This document shows, piece by piece, positions 35,031-44,823 of a DNA stretch of 51,948 nucleotides. This DNA comes from CAZYQW01 sp964649825 (GTDB lineage Bacteria > Planctomycetota > B15-G4 > JADJEK01), in the NCBI GenBank assembly GCA_964649825.1, contig CAZYQW010000006.1, forward strand, positions 1 through 51,948, read 5' to 3'. Position numbers and translations under genes: made by a program. The notes below the pieces were generated by a model. It did not search any database. It saw only the letters and a list, made by a program, of their open reading frames with translations, and was not told the DNA's origin. How positions within the stretch are numbered: the stretch's first letter is position 1; the number at the start of each line of letters is the position of its first letter.

Positions 35031-37775
35031 TCAGCGCGCCGGCCCGGGGGTGACGCCGTCCTCGGCGAGGACCTCCGGGTGCGCGACGATCCATGCACGG
35101 AGCCGCTCGAGCGACCGCCCACGGATGACGCGCACCGTGCGTTCGTCCTCGTCGTCCGCGAGGCCGAGCGCCAGGGCGTCGGTCGCGGCCTCGTACGCCT
35201 CGACCCAGTTCTCCTCGAGGTCCGCGATGCCAGCGCGGAAATACGGGACGAGTGCGGCCTCGGTCGCGGTCGTCCGACCGACGACACCGCGGAGGAAGCC
35301 TCGAGCGAGGAGGGGATCGCGCGCGATAATCGCGCGGCTGACGTTCGACGCCGCCTGGACGTCATCCGGTGGAGGGTCGTCGGCGATCAGCCGCAATGTG
35401 TCGGCCAACCGAGCGCGGGCCGTCTCGTCACCCGCCTCGATGAGCGCGACGAGGCACGCCATGCGACCGTAGATCGCGTACGTTCGGAACTCGGGCGTGA
35501 GCGGGTCCAGTTCGAGCGAACGCGCGAACGCGGCCTCGGCGCGCGCGTGGTCGGGATCGTCCCGGTACCCGTAGAGGAAGAGGCCCTGCAGGACGAAGAA
35601 GATCGAGGAAGGCGCGAGCGCGGCCGCGTCGTCCAGCACGTCCGCGGCCGCGTCGACGTCGCCGCGGATCACGGCCCCGACCACCTCGGGCAGCCGCCCG
35701 TAGCTTCGAACGGCGGAGGCGGATTGGAAGTTCACGTGAGAGAACAGGGTGCGGGCGTCCACCTCGGAGGAGAGGCCCGCGACCATCTTCGTTGCCCGCC
35801 CGAACGTGATCCAAGGCGGAGCGCCGGGATTCGCGACGAGAGCGCGCACGTCGTGGAGAACCCGCAGCAGCGTATCGAGCTGCGCGGCCGCCTCTTCGGT
35901 GAACGTTGCGCCGCGCGCGATTTCGAACGCGGTCTCCTCGTGACCGAGCATCATGTGCGCGAGGGCCTCGAACGCGTGCGCGTACACGTCGGCGGGGAAG
36001 CGCTCGGTGACCGATCGCGCGAGCCGGGAGGTGTCCGTCCAGCGGCCCATCAGGAAGAGCGTCATCAACCGGCCGTGCCACGCGAAGAAATGGCCCGGGT
36101 CCTCCGCCGTCGCCGCCGAGAAGAACCGGTTCGCGTCCGCGGTGGTCGTCGCCCGCAGCCCGAGCACGTAGAAGCCGTCGGACGGAGAGAGCGCGTCGAT
36201 GTCCAACCCGTCGAGATCGATCCGGCCGTCGTTCCGGGGGTCGACCTCGCCGAACGTCCAAACTCCGCGCAGCAGCTGCCACTCCGCGCGAAGCGCGGGG
36301 TCGCCGAGCACGGCTTCCTCGAGGGCCTCGAGCTCGTCTCCGGCGCGCTCGTGCTCCCCGAGGGCGAGCATGCACCGAGCGTGGCGGAGGCGGAGCCGAA
36401 CCGCCTGCGGCGGACTGGTCTCCAACGCCTCCTCGAGCTGCTCGGCGGCCCCGGCCCAGTCGCCGATCTGATAGAGGCGCTCGTGGACCGTCCAGAGCCG
36501 CCGTCGCAGCTCCTCCGACCGGGCGCGTTCGAGCGCGGTGATTCGCGTCGCCTGCGCGGACTCCTCGCGCGCCCGGTCGACGGCCTGGGCCGCCACGACC
36601 GTCGCGGACGTCACGACGACGAGGACGATCGAGAGCATCGCCCAGTGGCGGCGTGCGTACGTTCGGAGGACGTACGTCGCGCTCGGTGGGCGGGCCCGCA
36701 CCGGCTCGTGGCGCAGGAATCGATGCAGGTCGTCGGCGAGCTCCGCGACCGAGGCATAGCGGCGGCCGGTCTCCTTCTCGAGCGCCTTGCCCACGATCCA
36801 ATCGAGAGGCCGCACGACCGCGGCGTTCCGAGCGCTGGGCGGGGGCGGGACTTCGTTCTGGATGCGCGCGAGCACCTGCGTGCGCGACGCGCCCTCGAAC
36901 GAGAGCGGGCGTTTGCCGGCGATCATCTCGTAGAGGACGGCGCCGAGCGCGTAGACGTCGCTCTGGACCGTGACGTCCCTCGAGTCGCCGCGCGCCTGCT
37001 CGGGGCTCATGTACGCCGGCGTGCCGATGGCCACGCCGGGTTCGGTATGGAAGGAGGCGTCGGAGCGGTCCGCCGCGCGTGCGATCCCGAAGTCGATCGC
37101 CTTCGGCTGGCCGTCGGCGTTCACGAGCAGGTTGCTCGGCTTGAGGTCGCGATGGATGACCCCGCGGTCGTGCACGTCCTGGATCGCGTCGCCGACGCGA
37201 AGGAAGAGCCGCAGGGCGTCGCGCGGCCTCAGCGCCCGCCGCCGCGCGAACTCGACGACGTTCGTGGCGCCGTCCACGTGCTCCATCGTGTACCACGGGA
37301 GGCTCGCGCCCGAGGGCAGCTCGTACACGCCGGCGTCGTACACGTGCGCGACGCCCGGGTGGTCGAGCCGGCCGAGATGCTCGATCTCGAGGACGAACCG
37401 GCGGCGCTCGTGCGCGCGGAGCCCGGTCGCCATGACCTTCAACGCGACGAGGCGGCGCGGCTGCTCTTGACGGGCGAGGAACACGGCGCCCATTCCACCC
37501 CGGCCGAGCTCCCGCTCGACGGTCACCGGCCCGATCCGCACCCCGGGTCGGATCAGCTCGGTCCGGGCGAGCAGCCGGGAGATCGACTCCGCGGACACCG
37601 GACGCAGGAACCCGTCCTCGTCCGCGGTTCGCCGCACGAGAGCTTCCACGCGCGCCCTCAGCGCGGCGTCGCGGCCGCACGCGTCGTCGAGGAACGCGGC
37701 GCGGTCGGCCTCCGACCTCTCCAGAGCGGCCTCCGCGATCTCGAGCTCGTCAGAGCGCCTCGTACGTTCCACCAT
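35031..37775 (-). CDS. Membrane-anchored Ser/Thr protein kinase with C-terminal TPR-like region
   Basis: 914 residues. The kinase domain spans about 82-355: glycine loop GRGGMGAVF (91-99), Lys113 in ALKVMA, HRDLKPSN with catalytic Asp210, DFG at 228-230 and the SPE motif near 257-259, so all catalytic residues are present. One transmembrane helix (about 378-398, MLSIVLVVVTSATVVAAQA) is followed by a coiled-coil-like segment and about 490 residues of TPR-like helices, probably extracytoplasmic. The N-terminal 75 residues (SEADRAAFLDDACGRDAALRAR) are the helper segment usual in Planctomycete kinases. The start overlaps the sigma-factor gene by 26 bases, so the two are co-expressed; such kinases often phosphorylate the paired sigma factor. 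Confidence 0.92.
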   Translation of the reverse strand: MVERTRRSDELEIAEAALERSEADRAAFLDDACGRDAALRARVEALVRRTADEDGFLRPVSAESISRLLARTELIRPGVRIGPVTVERELGRGGMGAVFLARQEQPRRLVALKVMATGLRAHERRRFVLEIEHLGRLDHPGVAHVYDAGVYELPSGASLPWYTMEHVDGATNVVEFARRRALRPRDALRLFLRVGDAIQDVHDRGVIHRDLKPSNLLVNADGQPKAIDFGIARAADRSDASFHTEPGVAIGTPAYMSPEQARGDSRDVTVQSDVYALGAVLYEMIAGKRPLSFEGASRTQVLARIQNEVPPPPSARNAAVVRPLDWIVGKALEKETGRRYASVAELADDLHRFLRHEPVRARPPSATYVLRTYARRHWAMLSIVLVVVTSATVVAAQAVDRAREESAQATRITALERARSEELRRRLWTVHERLYQIGDWAGAAEQLEEALETSPPQAVRLRLRHARCMLALGEHERAGDELEALEEAVLGDPALRAEWQLLRGVWTFGEVDPRNDGRIDLDGLDIDALSPSDGFYVLGLRATTTADANRFFSAATAEDPGHFFAWHGRLMTLFLMGRWTDTSRLARSVTERFPADVYAHAFEALAHMMLGHEETAFEIARGATFTEEAAAQLDTLLRVLHDVRALVANPGAPPWITFGRATKMVAGLSSEVDARTLFSHVNFQSASAVRSYGRLPEVVGAVIRGDVDAAADVLDDAAALAPSSIFFVLQGLFLYGYRDDPDHARAEAAFARSLELDPLTPEFRTYAIYGRMACLVALIEAGDETARARLADTLRLIADDPPPDDVQAASNVSRAIIARDPLLARGFLRGVVGRTTATEAALVPYFRAGIADLEENWVEAYEAATDALALGLADDEDERTVRVIRGRSLERLRAWIVAHPEVLAEDGVTPGPAR

Positions 37776-38367
37776 GCTCTTCTCCCTCCAACGCCTGGCG
37801 CAGCCACCCGCGCGCGACGCGCCACCGGCGCTCGACCGTCCGCAGCGGCTGTTCCACTACCGCGGCGATCTCCTTCATCGAGAGCCCGACGAAGAAGCGC
37901 AGCTCGACGATGCGCACGAAGTCGGGCCGCGACGCCGCCAACGTACGGAGCGCGGCGTCGAGCGCCTCGATCTCCTCCGCGGCGCGCGTTTCGCCGGCGG
38001 CGGTCGCGACGATCGCGCTGCTCAGGTCGTCGAGCGGAGCGTGCCGAGCCGCTCCTCCGCGCTTCATCCGCTTCTTGCCGCGGGCGTGATCGACGAGGAG
38101 CTGGCGCATCGCCTCGGCCGCGCAGAACAGGAAGTGCCGCCGGTCGGACCACGACGCGTGCTCGGTCCGGACGAGCTTCTGGAACGTCTCGTGGACGAGA
38201 TCGGTCGCGCTCCAGGTGTGCAGCGGGCTCTCGCCGCCGAGGCAGGCCCCCGCGCGGCGCCGGAGCTCCGCGTAGATCCGCTGGAACAGCTCGCGGCGCG
38301 AATCGTGGTCGCCGGCCCGAACGAGGGCGATCAGCTCCTCGGTCGTGCACTTCGCGTCGTCGTCCAT
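37750..38367 (-). CDS. ECF-type RNA polymerase sigma factor paired with Ser/Thr kinase
   Basis: 205 residues. Region 2 is around AGACLGGESPLHTWSATDLV and HETFQKL; region 4 is around ELRFFVGLSMKEIAAVVEQP and LRTVERRWRVARGWLR. This matches the TIGR02999 type of ECF sigma factor typical of Planctomycetes and Acidobacteria, which has no anti-sigma factor and is usually encoded beside a kinase. The stop lies 26 bases inside the kinase gene. The region upstream to about 38550 shows no other gene and should contain the promoter. Confidence 0.9.
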   Translation of the reverse strand: MDDDAKCTTEELIALVRAGDHDSRRELFQRIYAELRRRAGACLGGESPLHTWSATDLVHETFQKLVRTEHASWSDRRHFLFCAAEAMRQLLVDHARGKKRMKRGGAARHAPLDDLSSAIVATAAGETRAAEEIEALDAALRTLAASRPDFVRIVELRFFVGLSMKEIAAVVEQPLRTVERRWRVARGWLRQALEGEEHGGTYEAL

Positions 38368-38554
38368 CGCCTCTCCTCCGAGTGCGCGACGCTCCCGGGC
38401 CCCGTCTCCCGCTCCACGTCGTCACGGGCTCGATCCTCTGGCCCGCGAGGGATCCTATCGGAACCTCGCAGCGGCGGCGGGCCAGAAGTCGAACCTACGG
38501 CACCTTCCGGATGTCGACCTTCGTCGACCTGTGCGGCACGGGAATCCCGCGACC

Positions 38555-38817
38555 ACGGGTTCAGCATCGCGGCCGTGTTCGTCCGCGAGGACGTCACGGG
38601 CTATCCGGCGGTGAACGGCGCGACGGCGACGGTCGAGAGCGGGAGCGAGTTCTCCGTGTCGGGCCTGGACGTCGAGCCGGAGGGCGATGTGCTGGTGGTG
38701 GTCGAGCTGAACGCGGCGGCTCCTCGCGACGTGACCGGACTTCGACTCGAGGCGTCGTTCGACGAGGACGGCCCCCTCCTCCCGGGGCTTCGCCCCGGAA
38801 CATCGCACTCCGCCTGA
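38555..38817 (+). pseudogene. 3' fragment of an unrecognised gene
   Basis: The plus-strand frame is strongly coding by third position: FSIAAVFVREDVTGYPAVNG, then SEFSVSGLDVEPEGDVLVVV, ending RPGTSHSA and a stop at 38815-38817. There is no start codon within reach and no Shine-Dalgarno. The content suggests a beta-sandwich of a secreted protein. It is a remnant between the sigma-factor gene and the convergent secreted protein at 38932. The rest of 38368-38931 shows nothing further. Confidence 0.45.
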
Positions 38818-38931
38818 GCTCCGCTTCAGGGCTCCGCTCCGCGCGGCTCCCAAGCTACACGTGGTGAACTGGAGCGGAGCGCGCGTTGGATTCGATAGCC
38901 CCCGCCGCCGTGAGCCGTCGCCCACGGCCGC

Positions 38932-40356
38932 TCACGGCGTGCCGTGGTGATAGACCAACCGCTGGGTCCAGGCGAACGGCGGGTCGGCCGGCCCCGCGGA
39001 CGGGTCGCGGACGTACCATTGGAGGACGCCGCGCGCGCCGTCGAGCCCGGGCATGGACGGGAGATCGATCGCGTACGGGACTGCGCCGGCGCCGTCGGTC
39101 ACGCGGAACGCGTGGACCGGGGCGGCGAGCGGGTCGAGCGCGGAGACCGGCACGGGGTGCCCCGGCCAGACGACGTGGATCGCGAGCACGGCAAGCTGAT
39201 GGGGCGGGGCGCCCTCCAGGTCCGCGTCGAGCCGGTCGACCAGGCCGGCCGCGAGCTCGGGCCGATGCGCGCCGTCCGCGGTGGTCGCGGGCGCGCCCTG
39301 GTGCGTCAGGCCGCGCGCGTGGCGGCGGACGAAGTCGATGTCCGGCTTGCCGCCGCCGATCCCGGAGACCGGGGTCGGCGTGAGGAGCGTCGTCTGGTCG
39401 TTCGGCGGGAGCTTCCACGCGACGGGGAAGCGGGCGACGTGGTTCGGACCGGTGGCGCCGGCGAGGCAGCACTTCGGGACGCCCTTGCTCACCACGATCA
39501 GGCCGTTGATGCCGGACGCGTACGGCCGCCCGTCGGTCACGACGTCGAGCGGCGCGCCGAACGGCGAGCAGGACGGCGGCGGGCCGCACGCGTTCGCCTC
39601 GAGCGTCCCTTGGACCGCGCCGTTCGTCAGGTTCACCACGGCGAACCCGAACGTCGCCGCCCCCTGCGACAGCACGACGAAGTCGTTGTGGACCGGGTGC
39701 CGCTCGACCTTGTCCCAGAAGCCGGGGTTCGCGTAGAGGAGCTTCGGCGCGCCGTTCCCCTCCGCGACGCGGAAGAAGCCGGACGACGTCAGCACGGTGA
39801 GCGCGAACGGCCAGGTATTCGTGTCGAGGCTCAGGTCCTTCGCCGCGGCCGGGGCGAGCTTGTCGTTCCAGACGGTCACGTCCGATCCGCTCGCGTGGAC
39901 CGGGTCGAACAGCGCGAAGACGCGGCCGCCCGCCGCGTCGAGGACGAACAGCGTGTCGAGCCCCGCCGCGTACTCGACGTCCGCGAACGCGCCCGTCGCG
40001 AGCGGCGCGATCGAGAGGACCTGCCCGGCGGCGTCCACGCGCACGCGGAACAGCCGTCCCGGTCCGGCCACGTTCGCGTTCGTGGCGACGAACAGGAAGT
40101 CGGTGTGATCGACCCAGGTCACCGACGGCGAGGGCAGTGCGTCGTTCCCCGCGCCGGAGTACCCGAAGCTGACGGGCGCGGCGACGCGGAAGGCGAGGGC
40201 GTCGGTGTTCGTTCCGCCGGCTGCGCTCGCCGGCAGGACGAACAGCCCCTCGGTCGTGACGGCGAGCGTCGTCCGGTCGGGGAGGGACGTCCCGGCCCCC
40301 GCGAGCGACGCCGCCAGCGAGAGCCCGAACGCGAAGAGGATCGTCCTGCGCGACAT
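38932..40356 (-). CDS. Secreted protein of unknown function, possibly propeller-like
   Basis: 474 residues. The ATG at 40356 follows GTGGGAG and opens a clear signal peptide, MSRRTILFAFGLSLAASLAGA. Blocks such as RLFRVRVDAAGQVLSIAPLA, VEYAAGLDTLFVLDAAGGRV and FFRVAEGNGAPKLLY have the look of beta-propeller blades, but there is no recognised repeat motif. Cysteines occur mainly in ANACGPPPSCSPFG and PKCCLAGAT, possibly disulfide-bonded outside the cell. It is divergent from the ECF fusion gene at 40712. Confidence 0.7.
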   Translation of the reverse strand: MSRRTILFAFGLSLAASLAGAGTSLPDRTTLAVTTEGLFVLPASAAGGTNTDALAFRVAAPVSFGYSGAGNDALPSPSVTWVDHTDFLFVATNANVAGPGRLFRVRVDAAGQVLSIAPLATGAFADVEYAAGLDTLFVLDAAGGRVFALFDPVHASGSDVTVWNDKLAPAAAKDLSLDTNTWPFALTVLTSSGFFRVAEGNGAPKLLYANPGFWDKVERHPVHNDFVVLSQGAATFGFAVVNLTNGAVQGTLEANACGPPPSCSPFGAPLDVVTDGRPYASGINGLIVVSKGVPKCCLAGATGPNHVARFPVAWKLPPNDQTTLLTPTPVSGIGGGKPDIDFVRRHARGLTHQGAPATTADGAHRPELAAGLVDRLDADLEGAPPHQLAVLAIHVVWPGHPVPVSALDPLAAPVHAFRVTDGAGAVPYAIDLPSMPGLDGARGVLQWYVRDPSAGPADPPFAWTQRLVYHHGTP

Positions 40357-40711
40357 CGCATCGCTCCCACTGGGTGGCTCGTCTCCGTCGATCGGAACAT
40401 CCGCCGGCGCCGATGACAAGAGTCGGGGAGCGACGGGGAGGGGAGCGTCCCTTCCTCGGCGGCCCTCCATGGCCGCGGCGAGGGCGGCTGCGGCAGCGTG
40501 AAGAAGGTCGTCTCCGAGATCGTCCGGTTCTCGCTCTCCTCCTGCACGATCACCTCGAGCTTTACTCGGTGTCCGGCTGGAGGAAGTTGGGGAGGACGGT
40601 CACGGGGAGGCCGGGCGGGCGTCGCGCCCGTCGCGCCATCGTCGTGTCTCCCCGTATCGAAGCTCGTTTTCCGCGTTGCGCCGACGCGTCACGCGTCAAC
40701 CTAAGGATGCG
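40357..40711. promoter_or_regulatory. Divergent intergenic region
   Basis: 355 bases between two divergent genes, expected to contain both promoters. Short open frames within it lack coding bias. No palindrome or repeat stood out. A purine-rich AAGGA lies before the ATG at 40712. Confidence 0.35.
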
Positions 40712-43700
40712 ATGGACGACTGCGAACTCAAGCGACACTTCGACCGCTTCCGGGCGAGCGGCGACGCCGACGCCCTCGGCGCGGTGTTCGACCGGACCGC
40801 GCCCGGCCTCTACCGGGTCGCCCGCCACCTCGCGCCGGACGAGGCGACGGCCGAGGACCTGGTCCAGACGACGTTCCTGACCGCACTCGAGCGGGCCGCG
40901 GCCTACGACGCGTCCCGGCCGCTCCGGCCGTGGCTCGCCGGCATCCTGGTGCGGCACGCCGCGCACCGCCGCCGGCGCGAGCGGCCCCGTCCGGGTCCGC
41001 CCGCGACGACGAGCGACGACGTCGACCCGCTCTCGCGGATCGAGGCGGCCGAAGTCGCCGAGGAGGTGGCGCGCGCGTTGCGCGAGCTGCCGCAGAAGTA
41101 CCGCGAGGTCGTCGAGCCGCGCCTCGACGGCCGCGGCGGCCGGGAGATCGCCGCCGCCCTCGGCCGGAGCCCCGGCGTCGTCCGCATGCAGATCCACCGC
41201 GGCCTCGAGCTGCTGCGGCGCGCGCTCCCGCGCTCGCTCGCCCTTTCCGCCCTCTTCTGGCTCGGCTCGCGGCGCGCGCTCGCGCGGGTCCGGTCGAACG
41301 TGCTCGCGTCGGCGGGCGTCGGGCCGGCCGCGCCGACCCTCGGCTTCATCGGAGGCATCGTCATGGCGAAGAAGTGGATCCTCGGCGGCGCCGCCGCCCT
41401 CGCTTTGGCCGCGGGCGCGGCGCTCCTCCACGACGACGACCCCGGCTCGGTCCGCGCGAACGACGTCGCGGCCGCTCCGGTCGAGCCCGCCCTCCGCGCC
41501 GAGCGGCCGCCGGCGGAGGTCGAGCGCCGCCCCCTCGCGGCGACGGAGCCACTCGCCCCGTTCGCGGGCGCGACGCCCGAGGACGCGTCCGGTTTCCCCG
41601 CCTCGTTTGCGCGCAGCCTCGCGGGCGTGCGCGGCCGACTCGTGGAGGCGGACGGCGCGCCGGTGGCGGCGAAACGCGTGGCGCTGCTCGAGGCGACGCC
41701 GGCCGAGCTCCTCGTCGACGTCGCCGATGTCGCGCGCGCGTCGCGAGTCTCGCCGCGCGTCGCCGCGGGCGAGACGACGACCGGCGCGGACGGCCGCTTC
41801 GAGATCGGCGGCGCGCATCCGCGCGGACTCCACGCGCTCGGCATCGACCTCGGCGGCCCGCGCGCGACGATGCGCGTCGTCGACCTCGGCCTCCGTTCCG
41901 GCGCGGTCACCGACCTCGGCGACGTGGTTCTGCCGCCGGGCGTGCGGCTGACCGGCCGGGTCGTCGGCGAGGACGGCGCGCCGATCGCGAGCGCACGCGT
42001 CCGGGCGACAGAGATCCCGCGCGCACTCGTGGCGTTCGGTGCGGAGCACGTCCGGCGCGGGAGCCGCATCGTCGCGCTCGACCGGCGCGGCGGCCGCCAC
42101 GCCGTCATCGAGCCGCCCGCGTGGGTCCACGATCGTCTCGAGGCGCTGCCGATCCCGACCGCGACGACGGGCGCGGACGGACGGTTCGAGATCGAGAAGG
42201 CGCCGGTCGGCCTCGTCACCGTGCTCGTCGACCACCCGGAGCGGCCCGCGCGCGCTCTCGGGCCGTTCCCGACCGGCCGCGGGCCCGCGCGCGACGTCGG
42301 CGACCTCGTGCTCGCCGCGGGCCGGACCCTCGCGGGCCGGCTCGTGGACGCCGAGGACGCGCCGGTCGCCGGCGCCGAGCTCGCCGCCGGGGTCGCGCCG
42401 GCGGCCGGCAACCTCGTCTTCACGTCGGCGAGCGCGACGAGCGACGACGGCGGGCGCTTCGCGCTCGGCCCGCTCCCGTGCGACGTCGACGCGGTCGTCG
42501 CGGTCCGCCCGCGCGCCAGCCCGACGTACGTCGTGTTCGAATCGGTCGACGCGGTCGACGCGGTCGACGACGGCGTCGACGTCCGGCTCGAGCTGCCGCT
42601 GCTCGGCGCGCTCGTCGTCACCCTCGAAACCGAGGAGGGCGCGCCGATCGAGGAGGCCGAGGTGCTCGTCAGCGCGCGCACGCGCCTCGACGAGATCGAT
42701 CCGTGGATCCCCGCGCCCGCGGATCACGCTCGCCTCGCGGGCGTCGACGCCGGCGTCTACCGCGCCGACGCGATCCCGCCGGGCGAGCATCGCCTCGCCG
42801 TCCGCGCCGCGGGGTTCGGCGTGACGCGGCGGAACGTCCGCCTCGAGGGACCGACGACGCGGGTCTCGATGACGCTCGCCCGGGGCGCGCCGCTCGACGT
42901 GCGCGTCGTCGACGCGGGAAACGGTACGCCGGTCGAGCACGCCCGCGTGACCGTCGGCGCGGACGACGAGACGCCCGCGGTCGCGGCCGGCCGGACCGGC
43001 GCGGACGGAAGCGTCCGGCTCGCGCCGTTCGCACGGTCGAGCGGGGCCGCGTGGCTCCGCGTCGATCATCCGGGCTACGCCGTCCGCACCGACCGTCTCG
43101 CCCCCGGGGCGACGGAGGTCGAGGTCGCGCTGACCGGCGGCGGCGCCGTGGACGGCCGCGTCCGCGTCGACGGCGACGCGCCGCGCGAGCCGCTCATGGT
43201 CCGGCTGCGGCGCATCCTCGCGGAGCACGCCCTCGACGGGATCCCGCTCCTGACGATGACCGACGGGGCCGGGCGCTTCTCGTTCCACGGGCTCGCCCGC
43301 GGCGTCTACGTCTACGAGGTCTCGCCACGGATCACCGCGGGCGACCCGCTCGACGTGCTCCTCGCGTTCGACGACCACGACGCGAGGCTCGCGGCCGGCA
43401 GCGTGCGGATCGACGCCGACGGCCCGACCGAGCTGGAGGTCGACGTCTCCTCGAGCGCCGAGCGCGGGCTCCTCCACGGGACGGTGACGGTCGACGGCCA
43501 CGGCGCGGCCGATGCCGAGGTGGCGGCACGGAGCCGCGAGGGGCCCGTCCGCTCGAGGTCGACCCGGACCGATTCCGCCGGCCGGTACCGCCTCGAGGCG
43601 CTCGACGCCGGACCGGTGCGGGTCTCGGTAACGCTCGCGGCCGACTCGGGCGGGGGCGCGACGGGCGGCCCCGCCCAATGGCGGGACGTCGTGATCGAGG

Positions 43701-44272
43701 CGGCGCGCCCGACGCGGCTCGACTTCCTCCTCCACCCGATCCCCATCCGCGTGCACGTCACCGCCGCGGGACGGGAGATCGAGGGCGCGCGCCTCTCCGT
43801 GAACCCGGCCGACGACGTCACGCCGCCGACCTGGCGCACCGCGACGACCGGCGCCGGCGGCCTCGGCGTCGTCACCGTCCACGCGCCGGGCGCCTACCGC
43901 GTCGAGGCGTTCGAGAACGTGACGGGACGGACCGTCGTCCGAGTGGACGTGGGCGAGGAGGGGACGGTGGCTCCGATCGAGATCGAACTTGCAGGCGGGA
44001 CCCCGTGCGCTGGTCGGTTCACCCTCGATGACGCGCTCGCGGATGTCATCCCCGCGCCGGCGCACATCCAGATCTTCGAGCAGTACGACGGCCGGTACCA
44101 GTGGCGGAAGGTGCCGGTCGACCTCACGGGGCGCACCTTCGAGATTCGCGGCCTCGAGCCCGGATCCTTCATCGCGCGCCTCGTCTCCGGCGACGACCAG
44201 AGCCGGGCGGTCGAGTTCGATCTCGGCGCCGAGGGGAACCGCTCGCTCCTCCTCGCGTTCGAGGCCGAGTGA
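40712..44272 (+). CDS. ECF sigma factor fused to carboxypeptidase-regulatory-like repeats
   Basis: 1186 residues. Residues 1-190 are an ECF sigma factor: region 2 with HLAPDEATAEDLVQTTFLTAL and region 4 with GRGGREIAAALGRSPGVVRM. After a basic linker, one transmembrane helix is near residues 215-245 (AKKWILGGAAALALAAGAALL). The remaining roughly 900 residues are repeated carboxypeptidase-regulatory-like (Cna_B-type) beta-sandwiches with the pattern GRVxxxDGAPxxxAxVxA...TxADGRFEIxxxPxGxxxL. The long exported tail on a sigma factor suggests signal-dependent release or proteolysis. The ATG at 40712 is used because sigma region 2 begins directly after it. Confidence 0.85.
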   Translation: MDDCELKRHFDRFRASGDADALGAVFDRTAPGLYRVARHLAPDEATAEDLVQTTFLTALERAAAYDASRPLRPWLAGILVRHAAHRRRRERPRPGPPATTSDDVDPLSRIEAAEVAEEVARALRELPQKYREVVEPRLDGRGGREIAAALGRSPGVVRMQIHRGLELLRRALPRSLALSALFWLGSRRALARVRSNVLASAGVGPAAPTLGFIGGIVMAKKWILGGAAALALAAGAALLHDDDPGSVRANDVAAAPVEPALRAERPPAEVERRPLAATEPLAPFAGATPEDASGFPASFARSLAGVRGRLVEADGAPVAAKRVALLEATPAELLVDVADVARASRVSPRVAAGETTTGADGRFEIGGAHPRGLHALGIDLGGPRATMRVVDLGLRSGAVTDLGDVVLPPGVRLTGRVVGEDGAPIASARVRATEIPRALVAFGAEHVRRGSRIVALDRRGGRHAVIEPPAWVHDRLEALPIPTATTGADGRFEIEKAPVGLVTVLVDHPERPARALGPFPTGRGPARDVGDLVLAAGRTLAGRLVDAEDAPVAGAELAAGVAPAAGNLVFTSASATSDDGGRFALGPLPCDVDAVVAVRPRASPTYVVFESVDAVDAVDDGVDVRLELPLLGALVVTLETEEGAPIEEAEVLVSARTRLDEIDPWIPAPADHARLAGVDAGVYRADAIPPGEHRLAVRAAGFGVTRRNVRLEGPTTRVSMTLARGAPLDVRVVDAGNGTPVEHARVTVGADDETPAVAAGRTGADGSVRLAPFARSSGAAWLRVDHPGYAVRTDRLAPGATEVEVALTGGGAVDGRVRVDGDAPREPLMVRLRRILAEHALDGIPLLTMTDGAGRFSFHGLARGVYVYEVSPRITAGDPLDVLLAFDDHDARLAAGSVRIDADGPTELEVDVSSSAERGLLHGTVTVDGHGAADAEVAARSREGPVRSRSTRTDSAGRYRLEALDAGPVRVSVTLAADSGGGATGGPAQWRDVVIEAARPTRLDFLLHPIPIRVHVTAAGREIEGARLSVNPADDVTPPTWRTATTGAGGLGVVTVHAPGAYRVEAFENVTGRTVVRVDVGEEGTVAPIEIELAGGTPCAGRFTLDDALADVIPAPAHIQIFEQYDGRYQWRKVPVDLTGRTFEIRGLEPGSFIARLVSGDDQSRAVEFDLGAEGNRSLLLAFEAE

Positions 44273-44329
44273 CGGCGGCCCCCCGCCCGCCGGAGCGGAC
44301 GGATCCGGTCCCCCGCGCGACAACGACAC

Positions 44330-44819
44330 GGTGATGACTTGGAGCGCTGCTTGGCTGGACACGAGCTCGCGAAGCGAAAGCGGGGACGGGTGATGCCGGA
44401 GCGCGAACTGCACGTTGCCGATGCGGGCGCAGCTCGCGTACGCGATGGAGCTGCACGCACCGCCGAGCGACGCGTGGACGCCGTCCTTCGCGAGGAAGCG
44501 CTGTCCTCGGATCACGCTGCTGCCGCCGGTCAGCGGCTCGCCCTCGAACGCGACGTGGGCGACGATCAGATCGACGTGGCTGTCCAGATCGATGTCGGCG
44601 GTCGCGAGGAACGACGGCGCCGGACCCGTTGGAATGCTGACCGGGGGCGCAAATCCCGCCCCGCCGAGACCGAGTAGTAGCGTGACGTCGTCGGAGTCGG
44701 TGTTGGCAACGGCGAGGTCGGGAGAACCGTCGCCGTTCAGGTCGTCGACGACCAGCGACGAGGGCTCGCTCCCGGTCGTGGGGAGCGCGAGCGCGCCCCC
44801 GCTCCCGCGCCCGGCGTAG
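44330..44819 (-). pseudogene. FG-GAP/VCBS repeat gene fragment
   Basis: The minus-strand frame starts abruptly near 44819 with YAGRGSGGALALPTTGSEPS, then VVDDLNGDGSPDLAVANTDS and FLATADIDLDSHVDLIVAHV, which are calcium-binding FG-GAP/VCBS loops. It continues GGACSSIAYASCARIGNVQF to about 44330 with strong third-position bias. No start codon or signal peptide is present, and the frame runs on without a stop into the antisense of the ECF fusion gene. It is a broken 3' portion of a secreted-protein gene. Confidence 0.5.
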
Positions 44820-44823
44820 CACA

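Noticed and set aside
42541..42585. Short tandem repeat of GTCGACGCG
   Set aside because: It lies inside the ECF fusion gene, codes for a simple Val-Asp-Ala repeat in frame and shows no sign of a separate function.
40562..44515. Minus-strand reading frame of about 1300 codons opposite the ECF fusion gene
   Set aside because: The plus strand encodes a clear sigma factor and repeats. The antisense frame is a low-complexity, charge-rich shadow, except at its beginning, where it covers the FG-GAP fragment.
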